Below are positions 10,949 through 22,734 of a DNA stretch of 64,000 nucleotides, piece after piece. How positions within the stretch are numbered: the stretch's first letter is position 1; each line of letters begins with the position of its first letter. Under the pieces are notes generated by a model. The model ran no database searches. It was given only the letters and a program-made list of their open reading frames with translations, and had not been told where the DNA came from. The stretch spans positions 16,590,761-16,654,760 of the forward strand of contig OY540818.1 in assembly GCA_961205875.1 (NCBI GenBank). Reading direction: 5' to 3'. The DNA comes from Sialis fuliginosa (lineage: Eukaryota; Arthropoda; Insecta; Megaloptera; Sialidae). The translations under genes and the position numbers were made by a program.

Positions 10949-13342
10949 TTACTGTCCATGCGGTGTTTGTTGTGACGACGACGACGACGTTGGAGGCGGC
11001 GGTGGAGGGGGTGGAAATGGACAAACAGGCACCCTCACAGCATCAAACATCGGAGCTTGGGGAAACACAGGCACCCCCGGAAACCTCGGCGGGGGCAAGT
11101 ACATTGGGTTATTAGGTACTGCATGGAACATTGGACTTCTTAGGAACCTGTTATTGCATCCTTGTGGATCAGCGTAAGGATGAAACGGAGCTGGTACAGA
11201 TGCAGGTCTACCTATTGGGCCATAGTTATACCAAACGCTAGGTTGTTGTTGGTTCTGTCTTAAATCCCTCATAGGTGCAAACCTCCACAAAGAAGGCTGT
11301 TGCGGTGGTGGAATGTTTCCCCATCCGTTACTTGAATAACGTGCATTCATTTGTAGGTTTCTTTCGTTCATTCTTTTCTCATAATCGGTCGGATGTGCTT
11401 CAGTTTCTCTACGAGTGAATGAAGTAGTAGCAACTGGTGTGGGACGCGTACGATTTCTTTTCCCACGGCGTGCTTGTTGCTCTGCCTCGTCATCTGAATA
11501 GTCTACGCAGTTCTCTGGTGGTTCATTATCTTCTTTCCACGATGCATCACTTCCCTTTAATCTAAAAAATATGCACATTTCAGTACAGTTATCGAAGATA
11601 CTAGAAGCTTTGTAATCGTATTTTACTTGATTATTCCATTTCAGGTCTGTCTGATATTAATGAAACTTGGTTGGTTGATTGGGTCTAGCTTGAGGATGAT
11701 CCCATTTAAAAATCATTAAAATCGTGTGTAAGGGAGAGGGGTGACATCCCAAAACAGTTTTTGTTTTAAGATATCTCAACAATGACACATTAGGTAAAAA
11801 TTTTATAGAATCTTTTTTGTAGAGCATTCAATTTTCTATAAAATAGGTCACCACAACTTTTGTTGTAAAATGTACCCTTACAAAAATTTATCTTAATTTC
11901 ATTGAATTTATCAAAAAATTTAAAATATACGAAAAAATTCAAATTAATATTTTCTAATAAAATTATATAAAAATTATTTTTACTTACTTCATTAAGTCAG
12001 CTACAAGAACGTACGCTGTGTGCTCAGTACGAGGGGCACAGTACACTTTAGTACCTGGCGTGATGCCTCGTTCAGGTATATCTTCTGCTTTGTTAAATCT
12101 AACTGTATAACACGGCTCGTTAACTTGTCCGAGTACATCAAATATTCTTCCCAATGCATTCTCACCTTTATTCAAAAATAAAACTGTATCGACATCTAGA
12201 GGTGGCATATTTGGTAAAGCTTGAATTACAACTAAAATATAAAAATTTAATTAACTAGCTGTTATATTATTCATGTTTTTTTTTTAAAAGTGAGGTTAGG
12301 TTAATAGACTTACCTAATTCCTCAACAATACTCATAACTGATCCAATTTCAATACAGTCTTGTTGCGGTACACTGATATGAAGATTTTCAATTGGAGGTA
12401 AATCACATAACCTCAATTCACCTTTAGTTCTTGGTGTTTCTTCTTTATCTTTATTTATCGCAGGTGGTTTTACAGAATCAGTACATATAGCTATATCACT
12501 GAATTAACAACAAATATAATTACTTTTTAAATAAGCATAATTATAATTATAAATACAATCACCCACCTGTCATCTTCACTATCTGAAGAACTCGAAGAAC
12601 TACTATCTGTTTCTGTATAAGTCCCTTCCGACTGATTTATATCACGGAATGTATTATTCTTGAATGCGATAAACTCAGTTGAAATCATATTACACATTTC
12701 ATTTGCATCATTTTCATTATTAGAATCTGAAAAATCACTGCTAGCACTTGTTTCATCACTGTCCGATTCACCATAATCCACTAACTGACTTAAAGAACTG
12801 TTCATTATATTGACATTCGTTGATACAATTGTTGAAAAATCATTTGAAGTATCGTTTGAATCGTTGACGTATTTTACAACACTATTTAACACACTATGCG
12901 TACTTACATCAGATAACGTGTTCATTGGTTCATTTACACTTGAAGGTAATGCTTCACTTTCAGCTAAATGTGATTCAACAGCGTTGCTAGATGATGAAGA
13001 AGATGTTAAATCTAAATTCGTACTTTGTGTTTTGTCGTTGGAATTATTACTGAGTTTTTGTTGACTATCAGATGAAATTGGAGAGGTTATGTTATCAAGT
13101 TTACAATTTGTTTCCATATCCATTTCATAATCGTCTTCAGTTACTTGACTGTTATTTATTATGATATTAGAACCAATTGTTTCTACTTTTACGTTTTGTA
13201 AAATTGTAATTTCAGACTTTGTGACTTTTGTTTTATCTTCATTGTCACGATTGTCACCTTCAGTTTTATTTATACTACATTCATTATTTTCATTTGTTCC
13301 ATTATTTGATATCGATTGCACATCATTAGTTGCATGATCCAT
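10949..13342 (-). CDS. NAF1: NAF1, H/ACA ribonucleoprotein assembly factor
   Basis: Four exons join in frame on the minus strand: 13342-12567, 12498-12314, 12231-11988 and 11561-10949 (intron phases 2, 1, 2), giving 605 residues. NAF1 binds the dyskerin homologue and holds the place of GAR1 during nuclear assembly of box H/ACA snoRNPs. The N-terminal ~255 residues are acidic and Ser/Asn-rich. The Gar1/Naf1 core spans about residues 285-402, with GELRLCDLPPIENLHISVP, the ECIEIG-like CIEIGSVMSIVEEL, VLFLNKGENALGRIFDVLG and VYCAPRTEHTAYVLV, followed by KGSDASWKEDNEPPENC and DYSDDE. The last ~180 residues are Pro/Asn/Arg-rich, as in animal orthologues. I prefer the ATG at 13342 (AAAATGG context) over an in-frame ATG eight codons upstream at 13366. 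Intron 3 carries repeat I. Confidence 0.93.
11641..11885 (+). repeat. Dispersed repeat I, copy 2 (NAF1 intron 3)
   Basis: Same family and orientation relative to the window as 6930-7150, including ATATCTCAACAATGACACATT and the TTTTTGTAGAGCATTC string. It lies wholly within an intron. Confidence 0.7.
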
Positions 13343-13610
13343 TTTATACTGTACTACATAACACATATACTAACATAAGATAAATTATCTTTATACATTT
13401 AAAGTAAATAAATTATTATATTAACAATTCATTGAAAATCATTTACCACATGTTATGTTCTATTACCCCACTACTATAACTGTAACATTATGCGCATGCA
13501 CGTTTAGAATTTCAATGGAATTGTTATAAGGCCAAAGTAAAACCTTGAACAGTACGTGTCGTCATCTTTTAGCGAATTTTCCAAAGGAAATTAGCTTTAG
13601 CTATTACTGC

Positions 13611-13935
13611 CAGTGGCGTAGCTGCTAGGGGTTAACGTGGGTCGTCATTAGAAAGTGAGAGGGTGCAAACAAATCGTGATGACATTGATAAAAGGCCAAG
13701 GGCGCCAAGGGGGTGTTTTTTCAGTTTTCGCTGAGGGTGCAGCGACCTCTAGCTACAGGGCTCTAGCCTTGGGCCCGGCGCGGCGTGGCGAGTCAATGTA
13801 TGTTTAAGAACAATTCGTTAAAATATTAAAGTTAGGGTGAAAAGCAAAAAAAAAGGTCTTCAGATATTATGCGGACAATTTTTAGAGGTAGGGGGTTCAT
13901 AATTCAAATACTCGACCTTCCTAGGTCCGCCACTG
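13611..13935. mobile_element. Non-autonomous element with CAGTGGCG ends
   Basis: The left end CAGTGGCGTAGCTGCTAGG pairs imperfectly with the right end CCTAGGTCCGCCACTG. No transposase frame and no clear target duplication are visible. Confidence 0.5.
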
Positions 13936-14157
13936 ATTCCAATTCCGGCTGTCGGCGCATGCCGGTACGACAAATTGCTGCTTGTTTACCAACGCAGATG
14001 TGTATAATGGCGGCAGACTTATAGAGATACTCCAGTAAGAGTTATGACAGCTTCGCCATTTTAAGCCAAAAAAAATCATTATGTATTATTTTTAGCAAGC
14101 ATCGAAAATTAAAAATTAAAATTGAACATAATTTACTAATATCTATACATAATATAA

Positions 14158-14400
14158 AACAAAGTCCCTCGCCGCGTCTGTCTGTTTGTTTGTGCACGAT
14201 TTTTTCAGTATATAATGAACGGATTTTATTACGGTTTTCACTAATGGATAGTGTTTCACGAGGAAAGTTTAGGTGTATAATTTGTTAATATTTTAGAGAG
14301 GTATCTTCACGTAAATAATTATATCGATAAGTGAAAACAATGTTTAATAGGTTTATTACAGATTAAATTTATATCCCCGAGTAACATCGGGTCCAATACG
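14158..14400 (+). repeat. Dispersed repeat B, copy 1
   Basis: It runs from GTCCCTCGCCGCGTCTGTCTG to GAGTAACATCGGGTCCAATA. The inverse of the whole unit is at 41092-41362, a 3' part is at 17346-17466 inside the odorant receptor, and a scrap is at 3222-3263. Such CTGTCTGTTTGT..GGGTAACA units are typical 3' parts of non-LTR or SINE-like elements, which is inference here. Confidence 0.6.
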
Positions 14401-14848
14401 CTATAAATAGTGAAGTATATTTAATAATATTGATTGATAAAATCAGAAAGAAATAAGTCCGACTTGGCTGCTACAATTAATCAGAAATCGATTCGGGCTG
14501 TCAGAACTCTTACAATGAGAACTCTAGGTACTAGAGCTATATTCAAGTCAGTCCAAAGTGACAATAAGTTTACACCACGTTTAAATGAGACACATTCGAC
14601 ATAGTCGGTACTGCAGAGAATTGCTGTCTCGGAAAACACCACTAACAACCGAACATGTCCGATTTAAGCTAGTAAATCTCATTACCTTCGTGAAATCAGC
14701 TGTGCCAGATATTGGCCGACTGTCTGAGTCAGACGGTTTATCGGAATATGTTCTATTCATTCCTATTTCCGATTCATTCAGAAATCTGCACGTTTATTAT
14801 ATATATTGTATTTATTATTTAAAATAAAAGTTTGTGGTTTTTTAAAAG

Positions 14849-15809
14849 ATGGATTCGGAGACTTTAATTAGAAAGGTTTTTTTAAAATCCCCAATCTGGG
14901 AGAAGAAACTAAAAGTAAATTCAAACCGGAAGGTAGTGGGTAAATGTTGGAAAGAAATTTCGAAAGAAATGAAAGTTCCAGGTCAGTGAAAAACTGTTTT
15001 TGTTTATAATCTTTTAATTATTTTTATTATATTTATATATAAAAAATACCCCCGCCCCCCACTAGATTTTTTTCTGTATGCGCCACTGGTAGAATATCAT
15101 TATTGTCTGTGACTATTGCCCCCCCCCCCATCCAATATCAAAAATGAATGCAAATTAAATAGAAAAATGCTGCCATAAATATACTAAAGTACCTTTTTTG
15201 TCAATTTTAATTTCAGAAGGAGCTCTACGTAAAAAATGGAAATACTTAAGAGATCAGTTTAGTGTAGAATTAGGGAAAGTAACTTCTTGTGACCCTGGAG
15301 ACAAAACCCATGAACCCAAATGGCCTTATTATAAATCGCTGTTATTTTTAAAAGACGTAGTCAAACCTCGTGTGTATTTAAATAACATAAAAACGAAAAA
15401 TACAGCTATGTCTTGGGAAACAAATGAAAGTTTAGATGAAGAACAGAGTGAAAATACGAATGAAAAAAAACACGAACCTGAGTTTATTTCTTTTAATGAA
15501 GATATGAACATTGAAGAAAATAATGATACAGATGATTCAAATCAAGGCAATGTACGTAAAAGAAAGAAAAAAGACACGTACAACGAAAGTCTTATTGATA
15601 TTGAAAAGAAAAAAGCGAACTTTTTAGAAGAAGCTTTATTAAAAAATCAAATCCCTGAAAATGAAGATTTATTATTTTTCCGCAGTCTTTTACCCCACAT
15701 CGACAATATTCCTGCAAATATGAAACTGCGATTCAGAAACCGTATCCAGGAAGTTGTCGATGAGTTTGCATATCCTGTCCATCATTCCAACTTACTCAAA
15801 ATGACATAA
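14849..15809 (+). CDS. MADF-BESS domain DNA-binding protein
   Basis: Two exons, 14849-14981 and 15217-15809, join at a phase-1 intron to give 241 residues. The MADF domain (about residues 5-95) shows LIRKVFLKSPIWEKK, CWKEISKEM, LRKKWKYLRDQFSVEL and WPYYKSLLFL. A charged Glu/Asp/Asn linker with a basic KRKKK stretch follows. The C-terminal BESS motif (about 193-230) reads EDLLFFRSLLPHIDNIP. MADF modules bind DNA and BESS motifs mediate protein contacts; Drosophila Adf-1 and Dip3 share this plan, so a nuclear transcription regulator is likely. Insects have many such genes, and I cannot name the orthologue. MADF proteins also accompany some Harbinger transposons; no transposase is seen nearby. 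The first-exon ATG was chosen because it completes the domain. Confidence 0.85.
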
Positions 15810-16403
15810 TTCAACCATTTTTTTTTTGTTATTATATGTATTTTTTTTTATTAAAAATATCACAAAAATCGTGGAGGGGCTTCTAACTTTCTAACACCTA
15901 AACCCTCATCCTTAGGGTTCCATATCTCAAAATGAAAGAAACGTAACCCTTTTGTTGTCTGTCTGTCTATCCGTTAATACCCTTTTTCTCAAATTTGGCA
16001 TGAAAGAAAGTTTCATAGTACAAGTCAAGGAAAAAATCATGAATTTCTAATTCTATGTGGAATTAACTAAATTTTTCGAAACCAAATCTTTTTTTTTTAT
16101 TGAAAAAATACGGTTAGTTCACAACTAAAGGGGTGCTAGGCCAATAACCGTAATTAACAGAAAATTAATTAGGACAATTATAATCGAATATGCAATCAAC
16201 ATAAATAATTCAAAAATGATTCTTCTTAATTGAAAATTTCATTAATTCGATTGATTAAATATTAGAAAACAATTTATTTTCATGTAAACATCATATTAAA
16301 AGTATTATGTATTTAAAAACACCCATAAAATATATTAAGTGTACAATTTTGTGTCCATTTTTAATAAATTCTATATAAACGTTAAATTGTAGAATTTCCA
16401 ACA
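15810..16403. other. Intergenic region before the odorant receptor
   Basis: From about 15920 to 16140 it holds a dispersed repeat (TTGTCTGTCTGTCTATCCGT, then CATAGTACAAGTCAAGGAAA) also seen at 37285-37580. The remaining ~260 bp upstream of the receptor ATG are A+T-rich with no identifiable motif. Confidence 0.5.
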
Positions 16404-19400
16404 ATGAAAAATACAAATTATATTTTACCTAATATAATACTTATGTGTTTAGTTAGTATGTGGCCAATATCGACAATCGAATCAAGCAAGATAATTAAAT
16501 ACTTAAATATCTCGTACATTATTATATTGGATATTATAATTATTCAAAATGCCATCGCTGTATCTTTGTACTTCTATTTTAACAGAACTGGGCAACTACA
16601 AGATACAGAAGCTATTATAAATATAACAATGTTCTGTTTTGTCTTCGTGCAAATATGTTATTTTCAATTCAATCATGAAAATTTGATTATATTATCCAAA
16701 AAACATATCACAAAATTTCGGTTTTCGTCGCATTCTTTCATGAAAATGGTGACAGTTGAAAAAACGTATAGAAATGTGAAGTATTTTACAATATTTTGGG
16801 CATTCGTTTCAGTAATAGGTAAGGGGTTAAAAATTATTTTTATATACAATTATAATTATTTTATAAAAATTACACAAAAAAATAGTGCGTGTTGGACATG
16901 CATATGATATGGTTCCGTAGTCAGTGGCGGCGCAAGACCTAAATTTAGAGAAAGTTTAGAACTCAGGGTGTCCACTGGTTTTTGAGAATAAAATTCCCTG
17001 ACTTTCCCTGACCACAGATTTTAAATTCCCTGACCACTAGAGGCTCGAGGGTCCCGGGGCAAAAAGTGATTGAAGGGCAAAAATAAAATTTGCTTTTTTT
17101 TGCTCGTCAACTTAAATTTACACACTTTTTTGTTCTTTAAATTAATAAAAAATGTAAAATTGAAGTTGAGAAAAAAAGGTCATGAAAATCAAAATTAGTA
17201 ATATTTATAACTGCCTTGGGAAAAACCTGACTTCCCAGAATAAAATAAATTCCAGACTTTAAAAAAAAAATTATCTGACTTTTCAGAATTTTAAATAAAT
17301 TCCCTGACTTTCCCTGACCACTTTAGGCTTCCCTGACTTTCCAGAAAGTGTATAATTTGTGAATACTTTAGAGAGGTATCTTCACGTAAATAATTGTAGC
17401 AATAAGTGAAAACAATGTTTATTACAGATTAAATTTATATCCTCGGGTAACACTGGGTCCAATACATTAGTTAAATAAATATACATGTTTACAGGAGGAA
17501 ATTACAAGACATTTAATACAATATACAAAATAGTATTTGATGATGGAAATTATAATAATGCTACTAATCCAATTAGACCAATGCCGTTCAAAACTTGGTA
17601 TCCATTTGATATTAATCAATTCCCTTTATATCAAATGGTATTATTTCTTCAAATTCTAAATCAAATAATAACGTCGCAGAGTTTTGCTAATATCGACTCA
17701 TTATTTCTTGGCATGGCAATGTTATTAGGAAGCCAGTTTAGAATTTTAAGTGAAAATTTTAAAAATTCTATGTATATTGCCATGATAAATGCTGGGGTAC
17801 CCATAAAGGATATTGAAGATTTTAAAAATAGTATTAATAATCAGAATTATGATAAAAGGTAAGTTTTATCATATTTCTTATCTCATGAAATATCTATTAT
17901 AATTAGTTAAAAAAATTTAACAGTTTTTGAAGTCGGTTTTATTTTTTTATTTCTTAAAAAGTTTTATACCGACTGTTAAATTAAGTGTTTTTAGTATTTT
18001 TTTAAGTCGTTTTTTAAGGGGGGGGAGCATTACTCTCTACCAAAATCTTATAAGAATTAACATATTAAAGCTGTTATATTTTCTAGTGTTTCGCTAAAAA
18101 AAATTTTGAAAACGAAATCAACTTATAATAAAATAAATCAAGAATTATATGGCGTAATAAGAGATTCGGTAAATCAATATCAAACTATTCTAGATTGTTG
18201 TCAAGTTTTCAACAGTATAATTTCACCTATATTATTCTTAAAAATAATATTTAACATATTTTGGATCTGTATGATACCCTATATAGTATCTGTGGTAAAG
18301 ACAATTTTTAATATTTTTATGTCCGATATTACAGTCTAGCTGACAAAATTTGCTAGCTAAAATGGGTTATCAAACCTATCTGACAGTTGAAGTATCACTG
18401 CTCTAAATTTCATAACTAATCCATAGATAATATCATATATATATACCCCATTTGAAAGTGTTTGCAAGCTAGTAAATTTTGTTAGCTAGTTTATAATACC
18501 GGACATTTATTAATTTAAATTAGTTACGATACAAATAATTGAAGTAAATCTTGTTACAGACATCAGATATTTTCAACGTTCATCACCTGATACAGTATTT
18601 TATATTAGATGTGTCTGAGAGTTTTATTTTGACTTATTCAGGAACAAAAATTACAGAAGAGGTAGGTATGGTATTATATAACACAGTAGAATAATTATAT
18701 TCTATTTTTAGTCCAGGAAAAATAAACATAAATAACAGGCTAAATTTTTGCATACACTTTAATATTAGGGTTCTATAAATAATATGTGAAATTTCCTCAA
18801 CAGATTTTACAAATATCTCGAAAACGGTGAACTTTTCGAAAAACAACATATTACTAATTTGCTACAAAAAAGAAACAATAAGTTTTTGTGTAGGAGAAAC
18901 CGTTCAATATTTTCGACTTAATCGGAAAGATCGAGATAACTATTTCTGTCCTTTAATAATCGAATTCATTTTACGAATTTTTAGCCTTTTTGAAATTCAT
19001 ATACGAATAATTGAGTAACTAGCGTAACGTGAACCAATTCTACATATATGTATTTTTCATTCCAGTATTAGTTTATTTTTGTTCACATTGCTCCTCTATA
19101 TATGTAATATAAAACAAAACAGTTCAAAAAAGACAACCCTACATAATTTTCTTTTAACTTATATGCATATTTTCCAATAGGGCTTAAAGATAAGTCTAGC
19201 TGTTTACCAATGTCCATGGTATTTATATCCAGTATCAATACAAAAATCTCTACACCTAATTGCCATTCGCGCTCAACGTCCGATAGTTATAACTGGCTGG
19301 AGATTTTATAATATTTCTTTGGAAACATTTACCATGGTAATTATTTACTATTATTATTTCTATGTCCTGTATTATAAATTATAAGCGAGCAAACAACCCC

Positions 19401-19618
19401 TTGAAGTTTCATTAATTTTTCAGTAAGTTTCTCGCACACGCGGTATTAAAACAGTGGTGATATTATGAAAGTTGACATATAATGACAAAGAATTAATACC
19501 CTATTTGAAAGTGCTTGCAAGCTAGTTTTATTAATGTTATTATAATTTTCAGACATTACGAACATCGTTTTCTTACTTTACTTTTATGAGACAACTTGAC
19601 TTGAAGAAACAATGTTAA
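16404..19618 (+). CDS. Odorant receptor (7tm_6), complete
   Basis: Six exons join in frame: 16404-16818, 17495-17858, 18087-18294, 18560-18661, 19181-19336 and 19553-19618 (phases 1, 2, 0, 0, 0), giving 436 residues, normal for an insect odorant receptor. The signature C-terminal half is present: YQTILDCCQVFNSIISPI, the LIQYFILDVSESFI segment, AVYQCPWYLYPVSIQKSLHL, AQRPIVITGW, and the family-defining TF....RTSFSYFTFMRQ in the short last exon. These proteins form odour-gated cation channels with Orco in olfactory neurons, with an intracellular N-terminus. Exon 1 resembles the partial receptor at 144-549, suggesting a dispersed pair. Introns contain a TCCCTGACTTTCC repeat, repeat B and two E-family elements, one abutting the last acceptor. 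All splice sites are GT/AG; no disruption is seen. The ligand is unknown. Confidence 0.92.
16955..17345. repeat. TCCCTGACTTTCC repeat in odorant receptor intron 1
   Basis: The strings TTCCCTGACTTTCCCTGACC and TCCCTGACTTTCCAG recur at both ends. This motif is a widespread repeat in invertebrate genomes; its class is uncertain. A B-repeat fragment follows directly at 17346-17466. Confidence 0.5.
18319..18506. mobile_element. E-family miniature element (Harbinger-like), receptor intron 3
   Basis: The left end TGTCCGATATTACA and the right end TATAATACCGGACA are inverted. TTA precedes and TTT follows, compatible with a 3-bp duplication. The interior CCCCATTTGAAAGTG is shared with 27025-27358. Confidence 0.6.
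19385..19552. mobile_element. E-family fragment abutting the last splice acceptor of the odorant receptor
   Basis: CGGTATTAAAACAGTGGTGA and TACCCTATTTGAAAGTGCTTGCAAGCTAG match the interior and right part of E copies. The final bases, TATAATTTTCAGACATTA, compare with the E right end plus target, TATAATACCGGACATTA, so the AG acceptor may lie within a mutated TIR. Confidence 0.45.
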
Positions 19619-19684
19619 ATACATATTTTATATGTATGGGGGAAGGGGTAGGGGGCAGTACCAACCTAAAAAATTAAGCTGATC

Positions 19685-20689
19685 CATAGACATAGAGAAT
19701 GGACCAGGCATCTGACTCGAACACAGAACCGTGTCAAAAGAAAGAGATAGAAACAGGTATGGAATAACTGTGTAACTCTATGTCTATGTTCCAAACTACA
19801 CTGCATCTCTCTCTCCTTTTTTGAACAGATGTTACACCATTGCGTTAATACAGAATGCACTGTCCATTCCTCTATGTCTATGAGCTGATCCATAGACATA
19901 GAGAATGGACCAGGCATCTGACCTGAGAGCAGAACCGTGTCAAAAGAAAGAGATAGAAACAGGTTTGGAATATACTTGTTCTTTTTTTAAACAGGAGTGT
20001 AACTATTTCATTCTTAGTCCCGAACATTAAAAATATTCATAGATATTATCATATATTAAACACACTAGTATGTTTAATATATGATATTATCATAATATAT
20101 TAATCTACTGTTGATTAATATATGATATTATTATACTATATGTATATCAAGAGGTTAAAATAATTAACGTTATAAAAAATTTTATTTAAAAAAAGAAACA
20201 ATTATTGATTTCTAAACAATATAAGTTTCGAATTTTTTTAACCAATTTTAATATCTTGTTCTAATATCAAAAAAAATATTTAAAATTTTGTTAAGTAAAT
20301 CTTGTATGTGCTGTTTGTAAGTGCAATTCACCTCATAATTTTGTAGCAACGACATGCGAATTGATTTAAAACTATTTTTTATTAATATATATTTAAGATC
20401 AATTGATTTTTTTTTTATTTCCTCGATGAAATCTGAACCATTATAGTATGTTTATTGTTTATATTATTTACTTTTCTAATAAAAAACTTATTGCACAAAA
20501 ATCACAAGATAGATATACAAAAATATATCTGACAGAAATACTACCCTGAACTATAGTAAGCTACCAATCAGATTCTTAGAAAAAGAGGTAGATATATTCC
20601 AAACTACACTGCATCTCTCTCTCCTTTTTTGAACAGATGTTACACCATTGAGATAATACAGAATGCACTGTCCATTCTCTATGTCTATG
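19685..20689. mobile_element. Two TIR elements inserted in tandem at one target (AGCTGATC)
   Basis: The 8-bp string AGCTGATC occurs at 19677-19684, 19883-19890 and 20690-20697. Between them lie two copies of an element with CATAGACATAGAGAATGGAC ends: 19685-19882 (198 bp, intact ends) and 19891-20689, whose middle is split by about 620 bp of unrelated A+T-rich DNA. Eight-base duplications suggest a hAT-like or P-like transposase. Confidence 0.7.
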
Positions 20690-20697
20690 AGCTGATC

Positions 20698-21938
20698 TAA
20701 TTTTACTCTTAAAATTCAAAATTGACTTTAATTTTCTTTAGCTTGATTAATATCGTATTCGTATTATTTGTAAAAAATTAAAAATATATATATAAATACA
20801 GTGGAACTTCGTTTTTATTTATTTTATTTATTTTTATTTATTCATTCATTAATACCTACAAACAATATTTAAATACTATACACTTTACAAGTATGTACCT
20901 AATAAAAAATTACCATGTTTAAAAATGTTATACTTACAATGTAAATAAAAATTCGTACCAACATTTTTTTTAAATTTATTTTTTAATTTTATAAAACTTT
21001 TTAGAATATTCGAGCTTTGTTGCGGGGGGGCATCTTTTTATAAAATATCGAATAATATATTTTTTTAAATATGTTTACATTTACAAATGATAGGTACTTA
21101 ATATTATTATAATTGTAGTTTTATCCATTCTTGTTTTAATAGTTTTGAATGTTCTCAAAATTTTTTATTAACTGTTTGTTTATCTTAACATGATTGAACT
21201 ATTTCTAAAAATGACATATATATACATAACATAATTTGCAAATTAAAAATAATGCTTTTTAGAGAATTGCATAACTTTGTAAATTATAACAAAACTAAAC
21301 AATACATTGATCTTTGAATATTTACATAAAGTGTGTGTGGAATTCAAAAGGGGGCCCTCAAAATAGTGTTTCTTATTTTGTAAGTAATTCATTTATTTAT
21401 GTGTTTCTAAATATTATTTATTAAACTATTGACGGTGAACTTTTATATTTAAGAATATTCTTTTAATATATGATATAACCTTAAATTTCATCGAAATATT
21501 TTTTATTTCACCTCGCACGTTTAAGTATCACTTATTATATTAACATTATCATCTAATACTATTTTTGGCGTTTAGATAGATTACTTATTGGATGTAGTAT
21601 TTTCAAAAAAGTTTATATTTTTCCCTTGCAGTTTATAAAATTCTAGATACCGACATTACCGACCACCATGAAGTATACTCAGGTTCTTATGTTTACTATT
21701 TACAAATTTGACTTGATTACTCATGTTATGATTTCATCTTTTTATCTACGTACAATATTTAGAAAGTTAAATATCATAGTTCAATATTCACTATAACAAA
21801 CGTAATACGTAAAATATATTTTCAAAAGTGACAAGATATTGATTAATCTGTGGAAAAAAGAACAATTTTTTTTTAAATTTATATAACCTAACCACAAAAT
21901 GTCATCGAATATTTAGTGCGTTTCAAAAATCTACTAAA
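20698..21938. other. Intergenic region upstream of TMEM192
   Basis: A+T-rich DNA with short low-complexity runs (ATTTATTTATT near 20815-20845). No gene, delimited transposon or conserved motif is recognised. Confidence 0.5.
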
Positions 21939-22679
21939 ATGAGTGCAAGTGATTTACAACCTATTATAAACTCTGGAGATCCAACAACAAACTCTAATTT
22001 TAAATCTATCGATACGATATTTCCTATAACATTGCAGTTATTAATTGCAACTGCTTTAGAAATAATATGTGTCACATTTGCAATCTGTGAGCCTATGCTG
22101 GGAAATAAATGCGAATCATATTTTATCATTTTATACTTAGTTGGTGCTCATTGGTTTATATCTTGTATAATTGACCACGTTTTAAAATCAAGACACTACG
22201 AAGCAAAAATCAATGGTTATTTTAAATTTAATAAAAGTATTTCTAATCATCATCGTCTTCCATTTTACATCGTAAGTTTATGGACTGTTGTACTCTTTAT
22301 TGTACAAACATTAATCCAACATTTCTACTTTGACCATCTGGGATCACATTGTATACGTGCTGATTTCTTTACACCTTTAAATTACGTGACAGCGTTTATT
22401 ACATTAGAATATGCTGTATTAGTGAGTGTAATTGTTACGTATATATGGAAGATTTATAAATTTAATAAGACGCGACCATTGCCAGATGTGCAGAGGGAAG
22501 AATGGAACTCGACTTTAACTAGACCATTTGTGGCTCAAGGGGAAATTGGATATGCAGTGGAAACATGGGGCATGAATGACGTATTAGAACGTCAAGCTGA
22601 ACTGATTGAATATTTAACGGAGCATAATGCACGGTTGAATGAGAAAATTATGATTCTCACGGCAAGACTTCGATTGTAA
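21939..22679 (+). CDS. TMEM192: TMEM192, lysosomal transmembrane protein
   Basis: One uninterrupted frame encodes 246 residues from an ATG in AAAATGAG context. Four membrane segments are visible at about 28-50, 61-82, 107-129 and 148-169, followed by IYKFNKTRPLPDV and a C-terminal coiled coil with VLERQAELIEYLTEHNARLN. The IEYL..HNA.L segment and the FNK..P.PD motif are diagnostic of TMEM192, whose human form is ~270 residues. In mammals it is a dimeric protein of the lysosome and late-endosome membrane; its molecular job is unclear. The absence of introns is notable beside its intron-rich neighbours, so a retrocopy origin is possible, but the frame is intact. An AATAAA signal lies 30 bases after the stop (22709-22714). 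Confidence 0.88.
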   Translation: MSASDLQPIINSGDPTTNSNFKSIDTIFPITLQLLIATALEIICVTFAICEPMLGNKCESYFIILYLVGAHWFISCIIDHVLKSRHYEAKINGYFKFNKSISNHHRLPFYIVSLWTVVLFIVQTLIQHFYFDHLGSHCIRADFFTPLNYVTAFITLEYAVLVSVIVTYIWKIYKFNKTRPLPDVQREEWNSTLTRPFVAQGEIGYAVETWGMNDVLERQAELIEYLTEHNARLNEKIMILTARLRL

Positions 22680-22734
22680 TTATTTGTGTTTTGTAAATTT
22701 TTTAAATGAATAAATTCGAAATTTCCAAAGATTT

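Larger units (their letters stand above)
13343..14848. other. Intergenic region between NAF1 and the MADF-BESS gene
   Basis: NAF1 and the MADF gene are divergently transcribed from here. The first ~230 bp may include the NAF1 promoter. It also contains a CAGTGGCG-type element (13611-13935), a B repeat (14158-14400) and a less A+T-rich stretch (14460-14800) with no recognised protein. Confidence 0.5.

Noticed and set aside
14585..14827. 80-codon open frame just before the MADF gene
   Set aside because: No family resemblance, no splice relation to the MADF exons, and it overlaps degenerate inverted strings.
18634..19018. Frames inside odorant receptor intron 4 on both strands
   Set aside because: They overlap exon 4 and its intron; the receptor model explains the coding signal.
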